The notes under the pieces were generated by a model. The model had not been told where the DNA came from, made no database searches, and saw nothing but the letters and a program-made list of their open reading frames with translations. A program made the translations under genes and the position numbers. From Acanthamoeba castellanii str. Neff (taxonomy: Eukaryota > Discosea > Longamoebia > Acanthamoebidae): 24,109 nt of DNA. Position 1 is the stretch's first letter. Each line of letters starts with the position of its first letter. The stretch is taken from positions 452,661 through 476,769 of the forward strand of contig NW_004457618.1 in assembly GCF_000313135.1 (NCBI RefSeq), written 5' to 3'. Below are positions 1 through 10,300 of this stretch, in pieces.

Positions 1-2016
1 CGACGCCGCCGGCGCGGCGGCCGAGGGCAGCCGAGAGCTGGTTGATGCTCACCGCCGACGGCGCCGGCGCCGGCGCCGCAGCCGCCGTCGACGTGGGCGG
101 CGGCTGGTGCTGGTGCTGTTGTTGTGGAATCTGGTGGTGGTGGTGCTGCGGCTGCGGTGGGTAGGGCTGGTAGTGAGGCGGCTGGGGCTGGTAGTGGTGC
201 TGGAAGTGGTGCGGCGCAGCTGCAGGCGGCGGTTGCATGTGGTGCTGATGTTGAAGTTGCATGGCAACCGGCGGCGGGTGGAATGGCACGTGCGGTTGCG
301 GTTGCGGGTGCTGCGGCGGCGCCATTGGCTGCAATGGTGGCTGGGGCTGGGGCTGTGGCATGGTCGGAGGAGGCGGGCCGGCAGGCTTGGGCGGCGGCGG
401 ACCCGCGGGCTTGGGCGGCGGCGCAACGGCCGGCAGAGGCGCCGCAGAAGGACCGTCGGGCTTGGGCGCCGACTGGCTTGGGCGGTGGCGCCGCAGTCGG
501 CTTGGGCGGCGGCGCAACGGGCTGTGAGGCTGGTGGCACCCCGGCGGGCTTGGGCAAAAAAAGCCGGCGGGCTTGGGTGGGGGTTGCGGCGGCGGCGCAG
601 TGGTCGGGACCGCCGGCGGCGGGAGGCCAGCGCCGGGCGGCTCGGCGGCCGCTGGAGCGGAGACCGCCGACGATTGGCTGCTGTCGACGCCACCCTCGCC
701 CACCTCGGCTTCGGCCTCATCCTCGGCCTTCTGCTTCTTCGCCGGCGGCACAACGCCTTCCTGGTCTGCTGTGCGTGCGGTGCGTGCGGTGCGTGTCATG
801 GTACGTGTGCGGTGCGTGCATGAGCGAGTGCTGCTGGGCGGAACGGCGAGCGGGGGGGAGATCGTACCGAGCTGGTCGGGGCCTACGCCGGGCGGGCCTT
901 CGAGGCCGGGAGGAGCCGCGGCGTGCGGAGGCTGGCCGGGCGGCAGCTGGTGCTGGTACATGCCGGGCTGTGGTGGCATCATTCCCGGCATTCCTGGCAT
1001 TCCGGGCGTCCCCATACCCGGCGGCGCACCCGGCCACCCGGGATACCCGCCCGGCTGCGGCATCCCATCTGGTCATCGCGCACGCGATGAGACACGCCAA
1101 TCGCACACACCGCGACCCGACGCACGACACGACACGCGCGGGTGGAAGGGGCGAGAGGGTACAGGGATAGGGGTAGCCGGGCGCCATGGCCTGCTGCGGG
1201 TGGTGCTGGAGGTGCGGCGGGTAGCCGACGGGGGCGTAGCCGTGCGGCGCCCCGGCCATGTAGGGGGCGGCACCGCCCGGGCCGCCGTAGGGGCCGCCGC
1301 CGCCGTAGCCGGGAGGACCCTGGCCGGCTGGCCTCGGCGCTTGGCTCTCTGGCTTGTCCTGCCAACCAATGAGACGTGAGCCCTTCATCATGTGTGCGTG
1401 TGCGGCGGTGCGTGTGTGTGCGTGTGCGCCGGAGGTTGAGGGGTTTTGTGTGCGCGTGTGCGTGTGCGGCGGTGTGTGTGCGGTTGGTATGTGTGCGTGT
1501 GCGGTGTGTACCCCTTGTTTTTCGATCACTTGGCCGAGCACATCTTGCAGCTTTCGCTTCTTCGCCTTGAGCTGCTTGTCCACTTTACCCGAGGCCTCTG
1601 TTACCATCCACAGAGAGAAAAATGTAATCAAATAAAAATAAAATAAATAAAATAAATAATTGTTTTTGGCAGGGAGGGAATTGTGTGTTTCTTGCATCAC
1701 TTCAAGATGAAGGAGGAGCAAAAGATAGAGAGCGTGGGCAGAGGGGGTAGTACATTGTACGGCTGTAGGTACCTATGTTTTCGATCTTGTGAATCTTCTC
1801 CTGGATCTTCTTGGGATCCGTCTTGAGCAGGGTTGTCTCCCTCTGCTTGTCTCGCTTCACTTTATTCTACACATGGCCAGCAATTAATCATCAATCAATC
1901 GATTACTGGGGGGGGGATTGCTGGAAGAGTGGTCGCACCTTCTTGAGCTCCTTCTTCCTCTGCTGCTTGCGAAATGCATCTGTGGGATTGAGCGCACGGC
2001 CTCCCTTGCGTCCCAT
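1..2016 (-). CDS. WBP11: WBP11-like pre-mRNA splicing factor (5' and middle part; 3' end off window)
   Basis: Exons (minus): 2016-1939, 1866-1773, 1597-1512, 1358-1163, 1068-868, and about 765 (or 768) running off position 1; all phases join. The start MGRKGGRALNPTDAFRK, a Lys-rich stretch, the DPKKIQEKIHKIENI segment and the following KRKLQDVL helix match the N-terminal Wbp11 domain order of the WW-domain-binding protein 11 / Npw38BP family, nuclear splicing factors that bind WW proteins and PP1. After residue ~87 the protein becomes a Pro/Gly/Gln/His-rich ligand-like region (PPG, PGMPGMPGM, PKPAG, PQPQ and His-Gln runs), with a basic-acidic patch KKQKAEDEAEAE near residue 230. Such a Pro-rich C-terminal half is typical of the family. 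The conserved extreme C-terminus is not in the window. Within the last exon, about 545-475, the Pro-rich repeat is in another frame (see findings). Family identity is fairly sure from the N-terminus; the function is inferred from it. Confidence 0.75.
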
Positions 2017-2262
2017 TCGTTTGTTGTGTGCGATTTGCTGTAACGGTCTGTCGAGTGTGTTGTTTGTTTTTTTGTTACGTAAAAGAAAAAGCGAGGAAAT
2101 TGAGAGATCTGGATGAGATGATTAATTGTATTTGATTGATTGAATGGAGAGTAGGTAGAAGACAAGGAACAAAATTAGGAGAGCCATATCTGGGCCTCCT
2201 CTTTGTACAAAGATTAAAGGATAGGCCGGAGAGGAAATGAAATTGGGCGACGAGCATGTCGC

Positions 2263-2640
2263 TTAGTGCGTCTCGGATGTCGAAGATGAAGAGGAGGAGA
2301 TAGGCGCGGCGACAGCCTTGGGCTTGGGCTTGTCGCTGTTGAGGCTGTTGAGGGTGATCACGCCCGACGCGCCCAGGAGGAGCACTACGGTCGTGAATTG
2401 TGCCGCTACGCGCGCCCGCATGAGCTTCTGGCCGAGGGCGCTGTTGCCCGTCTTGAGGGTCCACAGGCCGGCACCGAGGATGCCCGCCGTCGAGAAGGCG
2501 CCGAGGGCCACCCACGGGTACCGCATCACGCGCTCCCAGAGGTTGAGATTCTCCTCGGGGTTGGGGTAGAAGGGCACGTAATTGCCGCGGTAGTCGAGCG
2601 AGCCGCCCTGGTCAGGAAGATCATCGTGCTTCTTGCTCAT
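2263..2640 (-). CDS. HIG1-domain protein (RCF1/HIGD type), mitochondrial
   Basis: Single-exon gene of 125 residues. The middle (about residues 30-95) reads as a HIG1 (hypoxia-induced gene) domain: two hydrophobic helices (around YPWVALGAFSTAGILGAGLW and FTTVVLLLGASGVITL) joined by a loop with the family signature KTGNSALGQKLMRARVAAQ. Family members (Rcf1/Rcf2, HIGD1A/2A) are small inner-mitochondrial-membrane proteins that assist cytochrome c oxidase and III-IV supercomplex assembly. The N-terminus is short and polar with DYRG and PNPEEN; the C-terminus is a Ser/Thr tail. There is no intron, unlike most neighbours. It is divergent from the DsbA-like gene across a ~340-bp spacer that carries a TATA-like box on this strand. 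Domain assignment is confident; which HIG1 subfamily it belongs to cannot be decided here. Confidence 0.85.
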   Translation of the reverse strand: MSKKHDDLPDQGGSLDYRGNYVPFYPNPEENLNLWERVMRYPWVALGAFSTAGILGAGLWTLKTGNSALGQKLMRARVAAQFTTVVLLLGASGVITLNSLNSDKPKPKAVAAPISSSSSSTSETH

Positions 2641-2983
2641 GATGCTTGGATGATGTGTGGAGAGTGTAGAGTGTAGTGTTCGAATTCGCTCTTCTCTTCT
2701 TCTTCTTGTAGAGATGGTTGGCTGATGTTGCGTAGATTGTCGTCAGCCGCAATGCGAATGGAAAATTACATTTTTATTAGCTGCGCCTATTTATATTTTG
2801 CCGACGCCGGGCGTTTCGAGGAAACCAGGAATCTCCTCGAGAACTGCGGGACCGTCCGGGGCCGGAAAGTCCCATTCTTCCGACGTGTTTCGGATGTTTC
2901 CGGTCCTAATAACGCCGAATGCTCGCACTTTCCTTGTGGGGTTTTGATTCCACGTTTTCCTCTTCTCTTTCTTCACCCTTCCC
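2641..2983. promoter_or_regulatory. Divergent promoter region between the HIG1 and DsbA-like genes
   Basis: Non-coding spacer between two divergent start codons (2640 on minus, 2984 on plus). On the minus strand a TATAAATA element lies at 2795-2788, about 150 bp upstream of the HIG1-protein ATG, a plausible TATA box. The spacer also holds an interrupted palindrome: CCGGAAA at 2862-2868 and TTTCCGG at 2897-2903. No convincing open frame was seen. Promoter function is inferred from position. Confidence 0.4.
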
Positions 2984-4350
2984 ATGACCTCTCCTGCAAA
3001 CCTCTTCCTCTTCCTGGCCCTGGTATCCAACTTTCCTCCGGCGTGCTGGGCTTTATTCCTTTTTGGCCAATACGCAAACATAATTTATTTGTATTTAAAT
3101 TATTATTTGAATAATAATAATAATAATAATATAAATATAAACATAAATACAATGGCAGGTGGTGCTGGTGGCCGCGGTCGTGCCGGCAAGCGCCCAGCAG
3201 CTGCCCATTCCCAAGAGGCCGTCGGGCATGCACCGGGGCAACCCCGCCGCACCCATTCACCTCACTGAGTTCGCCGACTACCAATGCCCGGACTGCGGCG
3301 GTACCGCACACGCACACGCACACGCACACGCACACGCACACGCACACACCACCGCACACGCACACGCACACGCACACGCACACGCACACGCACACGCACA
3401 CGCACACACCACCGCACACCGCACACGCACACGCACACGCACAACGCATGCACGCGACACTCACCTGATTGGTGCACGATCGTGGGGTGAATGCAGTGTC
3501 GTACCCGGTGGTGGAGAAGGTGTTGCAGCACTACGGACCGGACAAGATCTACTACACGCTCCACGTCTTCCCCCTGTGGCTCCATCGCCAGGCCTTCATT
3601 CTCGCCGAGGCCGCGGGCGTCGTCGCCCTCAACGCCCCTGAACGTACGTACCTGCTCCCACGATACGCGACACGACACACACGACATTCACCACCGCACA
3701 CGACACGACACGACACGACACGCACGGCATGACGGGTTGGTGATGACACTTTTGAGTGGCGCTGTTTGTTGTTTGTTTGCTTGGGGATGGCAGACTACTG
3801 GGAAGCTGCGCAGTTTCTGTTCGCCAACCAGGCGCAGTTCTTCAACAGCGCCTACAGGAACAAGACCGCCAATGATCTGTACCGCTCTCCTTCTGCGCAC
3901 GCACACACGCACACGCACGCACGCACACGCACACGCACACGCGGTCTGGCGGAGACTTACGGGAGCGAGCGTGCAGGTATGCCCACTTGGCCGGTTGGAT
4001 GCCCAAGTTTGGTGTCAGCCCTGCCACCTTCTACACGCAGATCGACAGGTTCGCCATTTTGGATATTTTTGCGTATATCTATATTCATATCTAATATTGT
4101 GGAAATATAAATTGATGTGTTGGTCACATTACTACACTAATTTAATGTGCCCACGTGTGTACGCGACAGCGATGCGGTGTTTGCGCATGTGGACGCGGAC
4201 ATTCATCAGGCGCTGATCCACCAGATCTATGGCACGCCCACATTCGTGATCAACGGCTTCAAGGCGGAGAACCTCGACCAGACCACCACCTTCGCCCAGT
4301 GGATCACCTACCTCGACGCCCTCCTCCAACCCGCCACCCTTTCCGCCTGA
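2984..4350 (+). CDS. Secreted DsbA-like thioredoxin-fold protein
   Basis: Six exons: 2984-3022, 3159-3300, 3497-3643, 3794-3878, 3977-4048, 4170-4350, phase-consistent and giving 221 residues. Exons 1 and 2 together encode a signal peptide (MTSPANLFLFLAL joined to VVLVAAVVPASA, likely cleavage after Ala25); neither half alone would be one. The mature part has the FADYQCPDCG active-site segment (CxxC at residues 56-59) and, near the end, GTPTFVING, the cis-proline loop of DsbA/thioredoxin_4 proteins. The helical insert between them is HVFPLWLHRQAF onward. This layout indicates a thiol:disulfide oxidoreductase-like protein of the secretory pathway or exterior. Introns 2-4 hold CGCACA and CACGA microsatellites. 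Substrate and redox direction cannot be inferred. Ordinary eukaryotic PDI is ruled out by the DsbA-type CPDC and the single domain. Confidence 0.8.
3301..3445 (+). repeat. Intronic (CGCACA)n hexanucleotide microsatellite
   Basis: Nearly pure CGCACA repeats, broken by two CACCACCG interruptions, fill most of intron 2 of the DsbA-like gene, beginning right at its 5' splice site. Related CA/CG repeats occur in introns 3 (about 3661-3725, CACGA unit) and 4 (about 3896-3942). Long His/Ala/Thr open frames here are translations of the repeat and are not genes. Confidence 0.9.
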
Positions 4351-4505
4351 TTTATTCGGCTTTAATTTATTTTATTATTATTAATAATTCATTTTCCAAC
4401 ACGCGAAAAACATATGATTACCATTTTAGGGAAGGCTGTCTCATCGGTTCACGGCTTCACCTTTCCTCCACTCGTCTACACGCCTTCATCTACCTCCACG
4501 CCGCC

Positions 4506-5245
4506 ATGAACGTGTCCATCTTCTCTTCGCTGCTCCTCTCCATGAGCGTGTTGTGCGTCCTCCTCGTGACGTCCGCCAGGTCCGCCCCCATTACCGCCGC
4601 TCCCCCTGCCACCGGCAACACCTCCTGCGAGATCTGTGAGCTGGGTACCCCCTCCAGTCCGTCGACAACTTCCCATTTTCTTTTGAATCATTCAATATTC
4701 TCCAAGGCCTCATTCATCTCTTTGTAATCTTCATCTTAATTGCAATTCTCTTTCTTTTTTTTTTTTAAATTTACCTGGGTAGTGGTGGGCGTCATCGCGG
4801 TTGCGGAGAGCAGTTTCAACGCCAGCCTCCAGCAAGTGATCATCATCGTCAACAACCTCTGCCTCCTCATCGGCGGTGGCGTCATTGGCGCTGAGGTTCG
4901 TTCGTCTCTTCTTGCGTCGCGTGTCGTGTGTCGTGTGTCGTGTGTCGTGTGTCGTGTGCGTGTGTCGTGTGTCGTGCTGTTTGCTGCTTCTGGCCGAACA
5001 CCAAGACTGACTGTTCAACAACATGTTCCCGTGATTGCACACAGTGTGGGTTCCTGACCGGAGCCATCAACCAGATCATCCAGTGGCTCGCTGCCGAGCT
5101 GACCCCGGTCGACATCTGCCAGAGGCTCCACTTCTGCAACTCCACGGCACCGATCCCCATGGTCTCCGCGACCGACAGCAAGAGCCTCGAACTCCTCAGC
5201 ACCCTCCTCTTCCAGAAGGCCCAGTTCCTCGCCCAGAACCAATAA
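4506..5245 (+). CDS. Secreted saposin B-type (SAPLIP) protein
   Basis: Three exons: 4506-4644, 4783-4895, 5045-5245, giving 150 residues. Residues 1-27 form a hydrophobic signal peptide (FSSLLLSMSVLCVLLVTSA). The rest is one saposin B-type domain with six cysteines at residues 41, 44, 73, 85, 109 and 115, the canonical spacing (CxxC, two central Cys, then CxxxxxC), which normally pair 1-6, 2-5, 3-4 around a helical bundle. Family members bind or disturb lipids: lysosomal saposins, surfactant protein B, and membrane-active proteins of amoebae. Nothing here says which role applies. A Ser/Leu/Gln C-terminal tail of about 35 residues follows the last Cys. Intron 2 carries a GTGTC repeat. It is tandem with, and in the same direction as, the DsbA-like gene 155 bp upstream; both are secreted and disulfide-related, possibly by chance. 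Tandem GTGA units directly follow the stop. Confidence 0.85.
4917..4976 (+). repeat. Intronic GTGTC tandem repeat
   Basis: Eight or so copies of a GTGTC/GTGTGTC-type unit in the second intron of the saposin-like gene, upstream of its acceptor. Confidence 0.85.
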
Positions 5246-5384
5246 GTGAGTGAGTGAGTGAGTCGTTTGCGTCTAATGATCCAATAGCAATGCAACAAAC
5301 AACGCTGCTGCTCTGGTTCGAGTGTGTGCGATGTGTGTCGTGTGTCGCGTGTTGTGTGTGTTGTGTGCGCACACGCTATCGCGG

Positions 5385-6219
5385 TCAGCCCTCCTCCTCG
5401 CCCTCGCCAAAAGACAGCACCCGCTTGTTGGCCACACGCGACGACGCCGGCGCCGCGCGTACTCTCGGCTGCGACTGTCCTGCGGCCTTTGTCGTCGTCG
5501 TCTTCGTTGTCGTCGTCGCCGTTGCCGTCTTCTTCTTCTTCTCCGCCGCCGCCGCCTCGCCGCCGTCCTTCGTTGTTGCTCGTCGCTCATCATCGTCGGC
5601 TTTTCCCTTGGCGTCGGCGGCCGGCGCGGCTTCGTCGACCTTGGCCTTCTTCTTCTGCGGGACGCGGTAGCTGTGGCGGCCGCTGGCCTCGTCGCGTCGG
5701 TCGGCCTCGGCCTCGGCCTCGGTGCGCCGTCGCTTCTCGGTCTCGGCCACCTGCTCGGCCGCCTGCTTGAAGGCGAACTCGACCTTGAGCCGTTCGATCT
5801 CCTTGCGCGTCTCCTCGTCCAGCTGCTCCATCTCCTCCTTCCTCTCGCGTTCATCTTCTTCATCTACAGATGACAAAGTTAAACTAAATCAAAGTAACTG
5901 AACGAATAACTAATCAACTCGAGTTAAGATTAATCTTGGTTGCGATTTGAAGATTAGTTCGAGATGAAATCAAATTGGCAAGAGATTAGTTATGAGGGGA
6001 TTTGGGGGGTGTACCGTCATCTGAGCCAGAGGGGGGCATGCCTGCAGGGCCGCCAGGGGGTGGGGCGTAGAATTGCTGCAGGAATTTTGGGGTGGGCCGT
6101 GTGTAGGTCATGGACTGGCCTCGTCCCAGCCCGCCGCCCTTCTTGCCTCCCCCGCCTCCGCCCATCCCGCCCCCCTTGCCTCGGCTCAGCGATCCCAGTC
6201 CTCTTCTCTCATTGCTCAT
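5385..6219 (-). CDS. KIAA1143/DUF4604-like nuclear protein
   Basis: Two exons, 6219-6015 and 5863-5385, 227 residues. After a Gly/Lys/Arg-rich start, exon 1 has MTYTRPTPKFLQQF, which resembles the conserved VSYVRPAEPAFLARF-type opening of KIAA1143 (DUF4604) proteins. Exon 2 starts with a charged helix (DEEDERERKEEMEQLDEETR), then GRHSYRVPQKKK, comparable to the GRIIYRKP element of that family. It ends in VLSFGEGEEEG, comparable to the family's LLSFD-acidic C-terminus. Between these lie low-complexity Ala/Lys/Thr runs. The order of three short motifs supports the assignment; the family is probably nuclear, with no established function known to me. It is convergent with the saposin-like gene (139 bp between stops). 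Without a profile search this remains a motif-level call. Confidence 0.6.
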
Positions 6220-6396
6220 GTTGGTCCGCTCGTGTTGATTTTCACTTTGTATTTCCCTGTATCCATTTTCTATATTAATCAAATATAATAAAATTATGAA
6301 ATAGAAATAGACCACATTGGGGAGCAACAGGAAGGTGTATTTACAAAGTACGTTCACGTCTTTTTTAGATTTTTCGTTTCTCGGCTCTATCTGGTT

Positions 6397-6948
6397 CTAC
6401 TTGACGGTGGCCTTGGCACGGATCTTGTCCTCGACGTCCTCGAGCGCGAGGTCATCGACGCCGGCGGCCTGGATGGGCAGGCTCATGCCGGCGCCCCACT
6501 GGTCGATGAGGCCCTTGGCGCCCTTGGCGAACATGCTCGCCACCATGCGCTCCTTGGTCGACGTGGCCTCGGGCGCCCACAGGATGAACACCAGGCGCGA
6601 CCGCACGACGCCATCGGCGTGGGCGCGCCACGGCACCTGCGCCACGGCCATGCGGCACTGGTCGCGCGGCAGGCTCGCCACCAGGCTCTCCCACGTCGCC
6701 GCCGCCACCACCTCGCTGCCGGAGTCCGATGATGAAGAAGAAACTGGCGTGGTGGCAGAGACGGTGTCGATGGTGAGGCAGGACTGCTTGCCGTCGACGA
6801 ACTTGAGGGTGCAGAAGGGCACGAAGAGCGGCGAGTTGTCGCTGGCGGAGGTGGTGGTGGTGAAGTCGTAGCGCTTGCTGACGGCGACGACGGCCGAGCG
6901 CACGTCGTCAGTGAGGTGGACAGCTCCGGTTCCGGACACGATCGACAT
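6397..6948 (-). CDS. ADF/cofilin-homology (ADF-H) domain protein
   Basis: Intronless, 183 residues, start MSIVSGTGAVHLTDDVR. The fold is recognisable from RYDFTTTTS...CTLKFVDGK (strand region), then RDQCRMAVAQVPW and RLVFILWAPEATSTKERMVASMF, the latter being the conserved ADF-H strand plus long actin-binding helix. ADF-H proteins bind actin filaments and monomers and drive filament turnover in the cytoplasm. Two features differ from a minimal cofilin (~140 residues): a Ser/Asp-rich insertion around TTPVSSSSSDSGSE and a C-terminal extension ending DVEDKIRAKATVK. A coactosin- or drebrin-like single ADF-H protein is an alternative to true cofilin. A 9-bp-armed palindrome lies about 150 bp upstream of the start. 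Confidence 0.75.
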   Translation of the reverse strand: MSIVSGTGAVHLTDDVRSAVVAVSKRYDFTTTTSASDNSPLFVPFCTLKFVDGKQSCLTIDTVSATTPVSSSSSDSGSEVVAAATWESLVASLPRDQCRMAVAQVPWRAHADGVVRSRLVFILWAPEATSTKERMVASMFAKGAKGLIDQWGAGMSLPIQAAGVDDLALEDVEDKIRAKATVK

Positions 6949-7360
6949 TCTTAAGTTGTTGCTGTGTTGTCGAGTGCTGGGGCACTTGGGCTGGTTGGTG
7001 GTTGTTTGATGGAATGACTCGACTGGCCACCACAGGTGGGTATTTGAGGAGGCCAGCTTCAAGGAAGCCCACACCTCCCGCTAGTCGGCCAAGAAGGTGT
7101 GTTCATCGAACACACCCGCGCCATTCACGTAAAATTTTTAAGAGGGCGGTGTGGCCATTCGTAAAATAAAATAAAATTCTTTTTGGGTTTTGCAAAGGTA
7201 TGTACACTCCGGACCTCTGATGCATCAGTTCTGGGTCTGTGTTGTAGACAACACAAACAAATACACATCGAGGAGGGCACCAGTAAAGAAGATGGTTGTG
7301 AGTTCACAAAGAAAATGAACACTTGACAAACCAAACCTAACTTGTCTTTGTCAGTGGGGA
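6949..7360. promoter_or_regulatory. Spacer between the kinesin 3' end and the ADF-H gene start; contains a palindrome
   Basis: About 410 bp without a supported gene. It must hold the kinesin 3' UTR (7360 downward) and the ADF-H promoter. The clearest element is a perfect inverted repeat with 9-bp arms at 7096-7104 (GGTGTGTTC) and 7108-7116 (GAACACACC), spacer ATC. An AT-rich stretch at 7130-7190 is probably the 3' end region of the kinesin transcript. Confidence 0.4.
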
Positions 7361-10300
7361 TCAGTGTACCTTGAGCTTGGGCATCTGTCCCTTCTGGGAC
7401 TGGAGCAGCCGCTGGAGGGAGCTCTTGGAGGAGACCGGGATCGGCACCTTCTTGCCCTTGGCCGCCCCGATTGACACTGCCCATCAAATAATGACGTTCA
7501 TGTCAGAACATGCGCACGCGCACACCACCGCACGACACGCACGTACGACCAACAACACGACACGCGCGATCTGTACCCGTGGAGGAGGCGAGTGAGGTGC
7601 CGGCCGAGCTGAGCTGGCTCTCCTTGTTGGCGGTGGTAGCCGTGAAGAGCTTTCGCTTCTTGATCTGGCTGCCGCCCGAAGCCGACGCCGATGAGGCCGA
7701 CGCCGACGCGGCCTTGAGGTTGACGGCGTTCTCCTTGTCGTCGTTCTGCGCAGACTCATCTTCGTTGTCGCGCAGGTCGCTGCTGAGCATGTCCTCGCTC
7801 GACCTCTTCTTGGCCTTGGCCTTGCCCTTGCCCTTGACGCTCTTGCGGGCCGCCTTCTTGGCATTCTTGGCATTCTTCTGCTTTTTCACCGGCGTGGCCT
7901 CAATCGTCGTGTCGGTCGCCGAATCGTCGTCATCGTCGAGCGGGATCGCGGTGCGCGGGAACAGCGACTTGAGCGTGCTGCCCTTCGACTTGAGCGACGT
8001 CGTCGACGAAGCGTAGCTGCTGCTGCTGCTGGCGGTGGTGATGGCCGGCGCGGCGGTGGTCACCACGGCCGACGATGACGACGACGGCATCGTGGTGGTG
8101 GTCGGCTTCTTGGCGGGCAGCTTCTCCTCAAAGAGGTGGGTGGCGTGGCGGCGCTGCTCGGGCTCCTCGACCTCGCTGTCGCCAGTCGGCCGGCTCGCGC
8201 GCGGGCGCTTGGTGGAGGCCCGGCGCCGCACCTCCTTCTCGCGCTCGCGCTCCGTGGCCTCGAACGTCTCGATCGACATCCGCTGCGATTCCTGCATTCC
8301 ACACCAACCACCACCACGACCCACAGGAATCGATTGAGCACGTGCGCATTCCAATTCCTTGCATTGCATTCCGTTCATTCCTCTGCCTGCGTACCGTCTG
8401 TGAGCGCAGGGTGCGGATCTCTCTGTGCAACTTCTCCTCGGTCTGGCTCTGCTTCTGATGCGCCGACTGGTTGCTCACCGTCACCACCATCACAAAATCA
8501 GCCTCACATTCCAACCATACCAGCAAAACAGTGATCACATTCCACAATACAACACAACATTCCAATGTGGTGGCGAGCGCACGCGTACCTCGAGCTGGGC
8601 GCGGAGGGACTGGAGCTCCTTCTGCAGTTTGGCTTCGTTGGCGCCGGCGTCCTCCTTGGCCCGCTCGAGCTGCTGCAGGAGCAGCCGCACCTGCTTGCTG
8701 GACGCGGCCAGCGTGTGCTCGAGGGTCTCCACCTTCTCCTCGTACTCCCGGGCCAGGGCGCTCGCCGTGCGGCCCTCCTCGCGCTCCCGCTGCATCTGCC
8801 GCCGGTAGGCCGACTCCTCCTCGAGGATCTTCTCCAGGTCCAGTACGCGCTGCTGCATCGCCCTCCGGTCCTCCTGGTGGTGGGTAGCGGCGGCGGCGGC
8901 GGGTGGTGGTGGTGGTGAAGAAGATGAGTGGAATGACGCGGAAAAGAGAACAGAACGGGAGGGGGGGGGAAGAGAGAAAGCGAACCTCGCGGAGGGTCAG
9001 GGTCTTTTTGAGCTTTCGCTGGAGCTTGTCGGCGAGCTTGCGCGACTGGTCGCGCTCGGTGGTCAGGCGGGCCGCCTCCATCTGCGCCGCCTTCAGCTTC
9101 TCCTTGACCTCCAACACTTCGCCCTCCACCATCGCTGCACACATCCACAGCGTTATGAGCTCATGCGTCGTGTGCGCCCTGTATGCGTGTGCGGTGGTGC
9201 GCAGGTGTGTCGCGTGTCTGTCGTGTGTGCGTACCCAGTTTGACCTTGAGGTCGTGGGACAGCTTCCTCCGCTTGTCCAGCTTGCTTTGCAGGACCGCAT
9301 AGTCGTGCTGCTGCTCCACGAGCAGGCTCTCCTTGTTGTGAATGATCTGATCGCACACGCACCACCGCACACGCACACGCACAGCACAAGGCCTATATTA
9401 GTCTTCGCACAATAGAACAACATCACGCCGAGTGCGCTCGGGACTAAACTGTGTTGGAGCTTTAAAAGATAGATACGTACGGATCCGATGTGGTCGGTGA
9501 GGGTGGCCTTCTCCTCCTTGTTGATGCGCGACAGGCTCTCGATCTGCTGGCGCAGCTCCTTGTTCTCCGCGCCGATCGACTTCTGCTGCTCGGTGATGGC
9601 CTCGTAGGCCGAGTTGCGCTCCTCCAGTCGCGCCTGAGTAGTCATTATATATCAGCCAATGATCATATCGTCATCTGTGCCATGATGAAGGAAATCATGT
9701 TGCTGACATAACACTGTGTGTCAGCAGTACCTTGAGGTGGTTGATTTCGTTGGTCAGGCTCTGGATGTCCGACGCCCCGAACAGGTCCTTGTTCACGCTC
9801 TGCCCCAGAGTTTAATAAAATAGTATATATTAAATTATAAGAAAAAAATAATGATATAAATTGAATTAATCATAATGATAAAATGGTTTGATGGAGGTAT
9901 GGACGGGTACCACTTTGTTCTTGATCATCTTGGCGCGGTGGGCGTACTTGAGGGAGGTGAGGGTCTCGCGGTAGTTGGGCGCCGTGGTCTGGACGTTGAT
10001 GATGAAGCACGTCTTCGAGTTGCCGCCCAGCGAGTCCTGGAGCAGCCGCGTGAGCTTGTTGTTCCGGTAGGGCACCAGCGCGCTCGCCACCTTGCCCGGC
10101 TTGCTCAACACCTCCAGCACATCACCTGTGCCACACAACATAATGAGCATTGGTCACTGTTGTGTGTCGTGTCGTGTCGTGTCGTGTCGTGTTGTGTTGT
10201 GTGCGCCAAAGTACCGAGTGCGGTGAGGGAGGCGTTGATCTGCTGGGCCTCCTTCTTGTTCTGTCCCTCGACCACGGACCGCACCAGACGCTCGCTGCCG

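Noticed and set aside
107..1379. Several plus-strand frames of 240-350 codons at the left end
   Set aside because: They are antisense to the Pro/Gln/Gly-rich WBP11-like exons; high GC removes stops in all frames. The minus frame has matching splice sites and family motifs.
2858..2872. GGAAAGTCC resembling an RNase P RNA core motif
   Set aside because: No partner motif or surrounding conserved structure found; it lies in a promoter-like spacer and is short enough to be chance.
7510..8534. Plus-strand frames opposite the kinesin tail
   Set aside because: They are antisense shadows of the low-complexity tail exon; no motifs, and the minus exons are phase-consistent.
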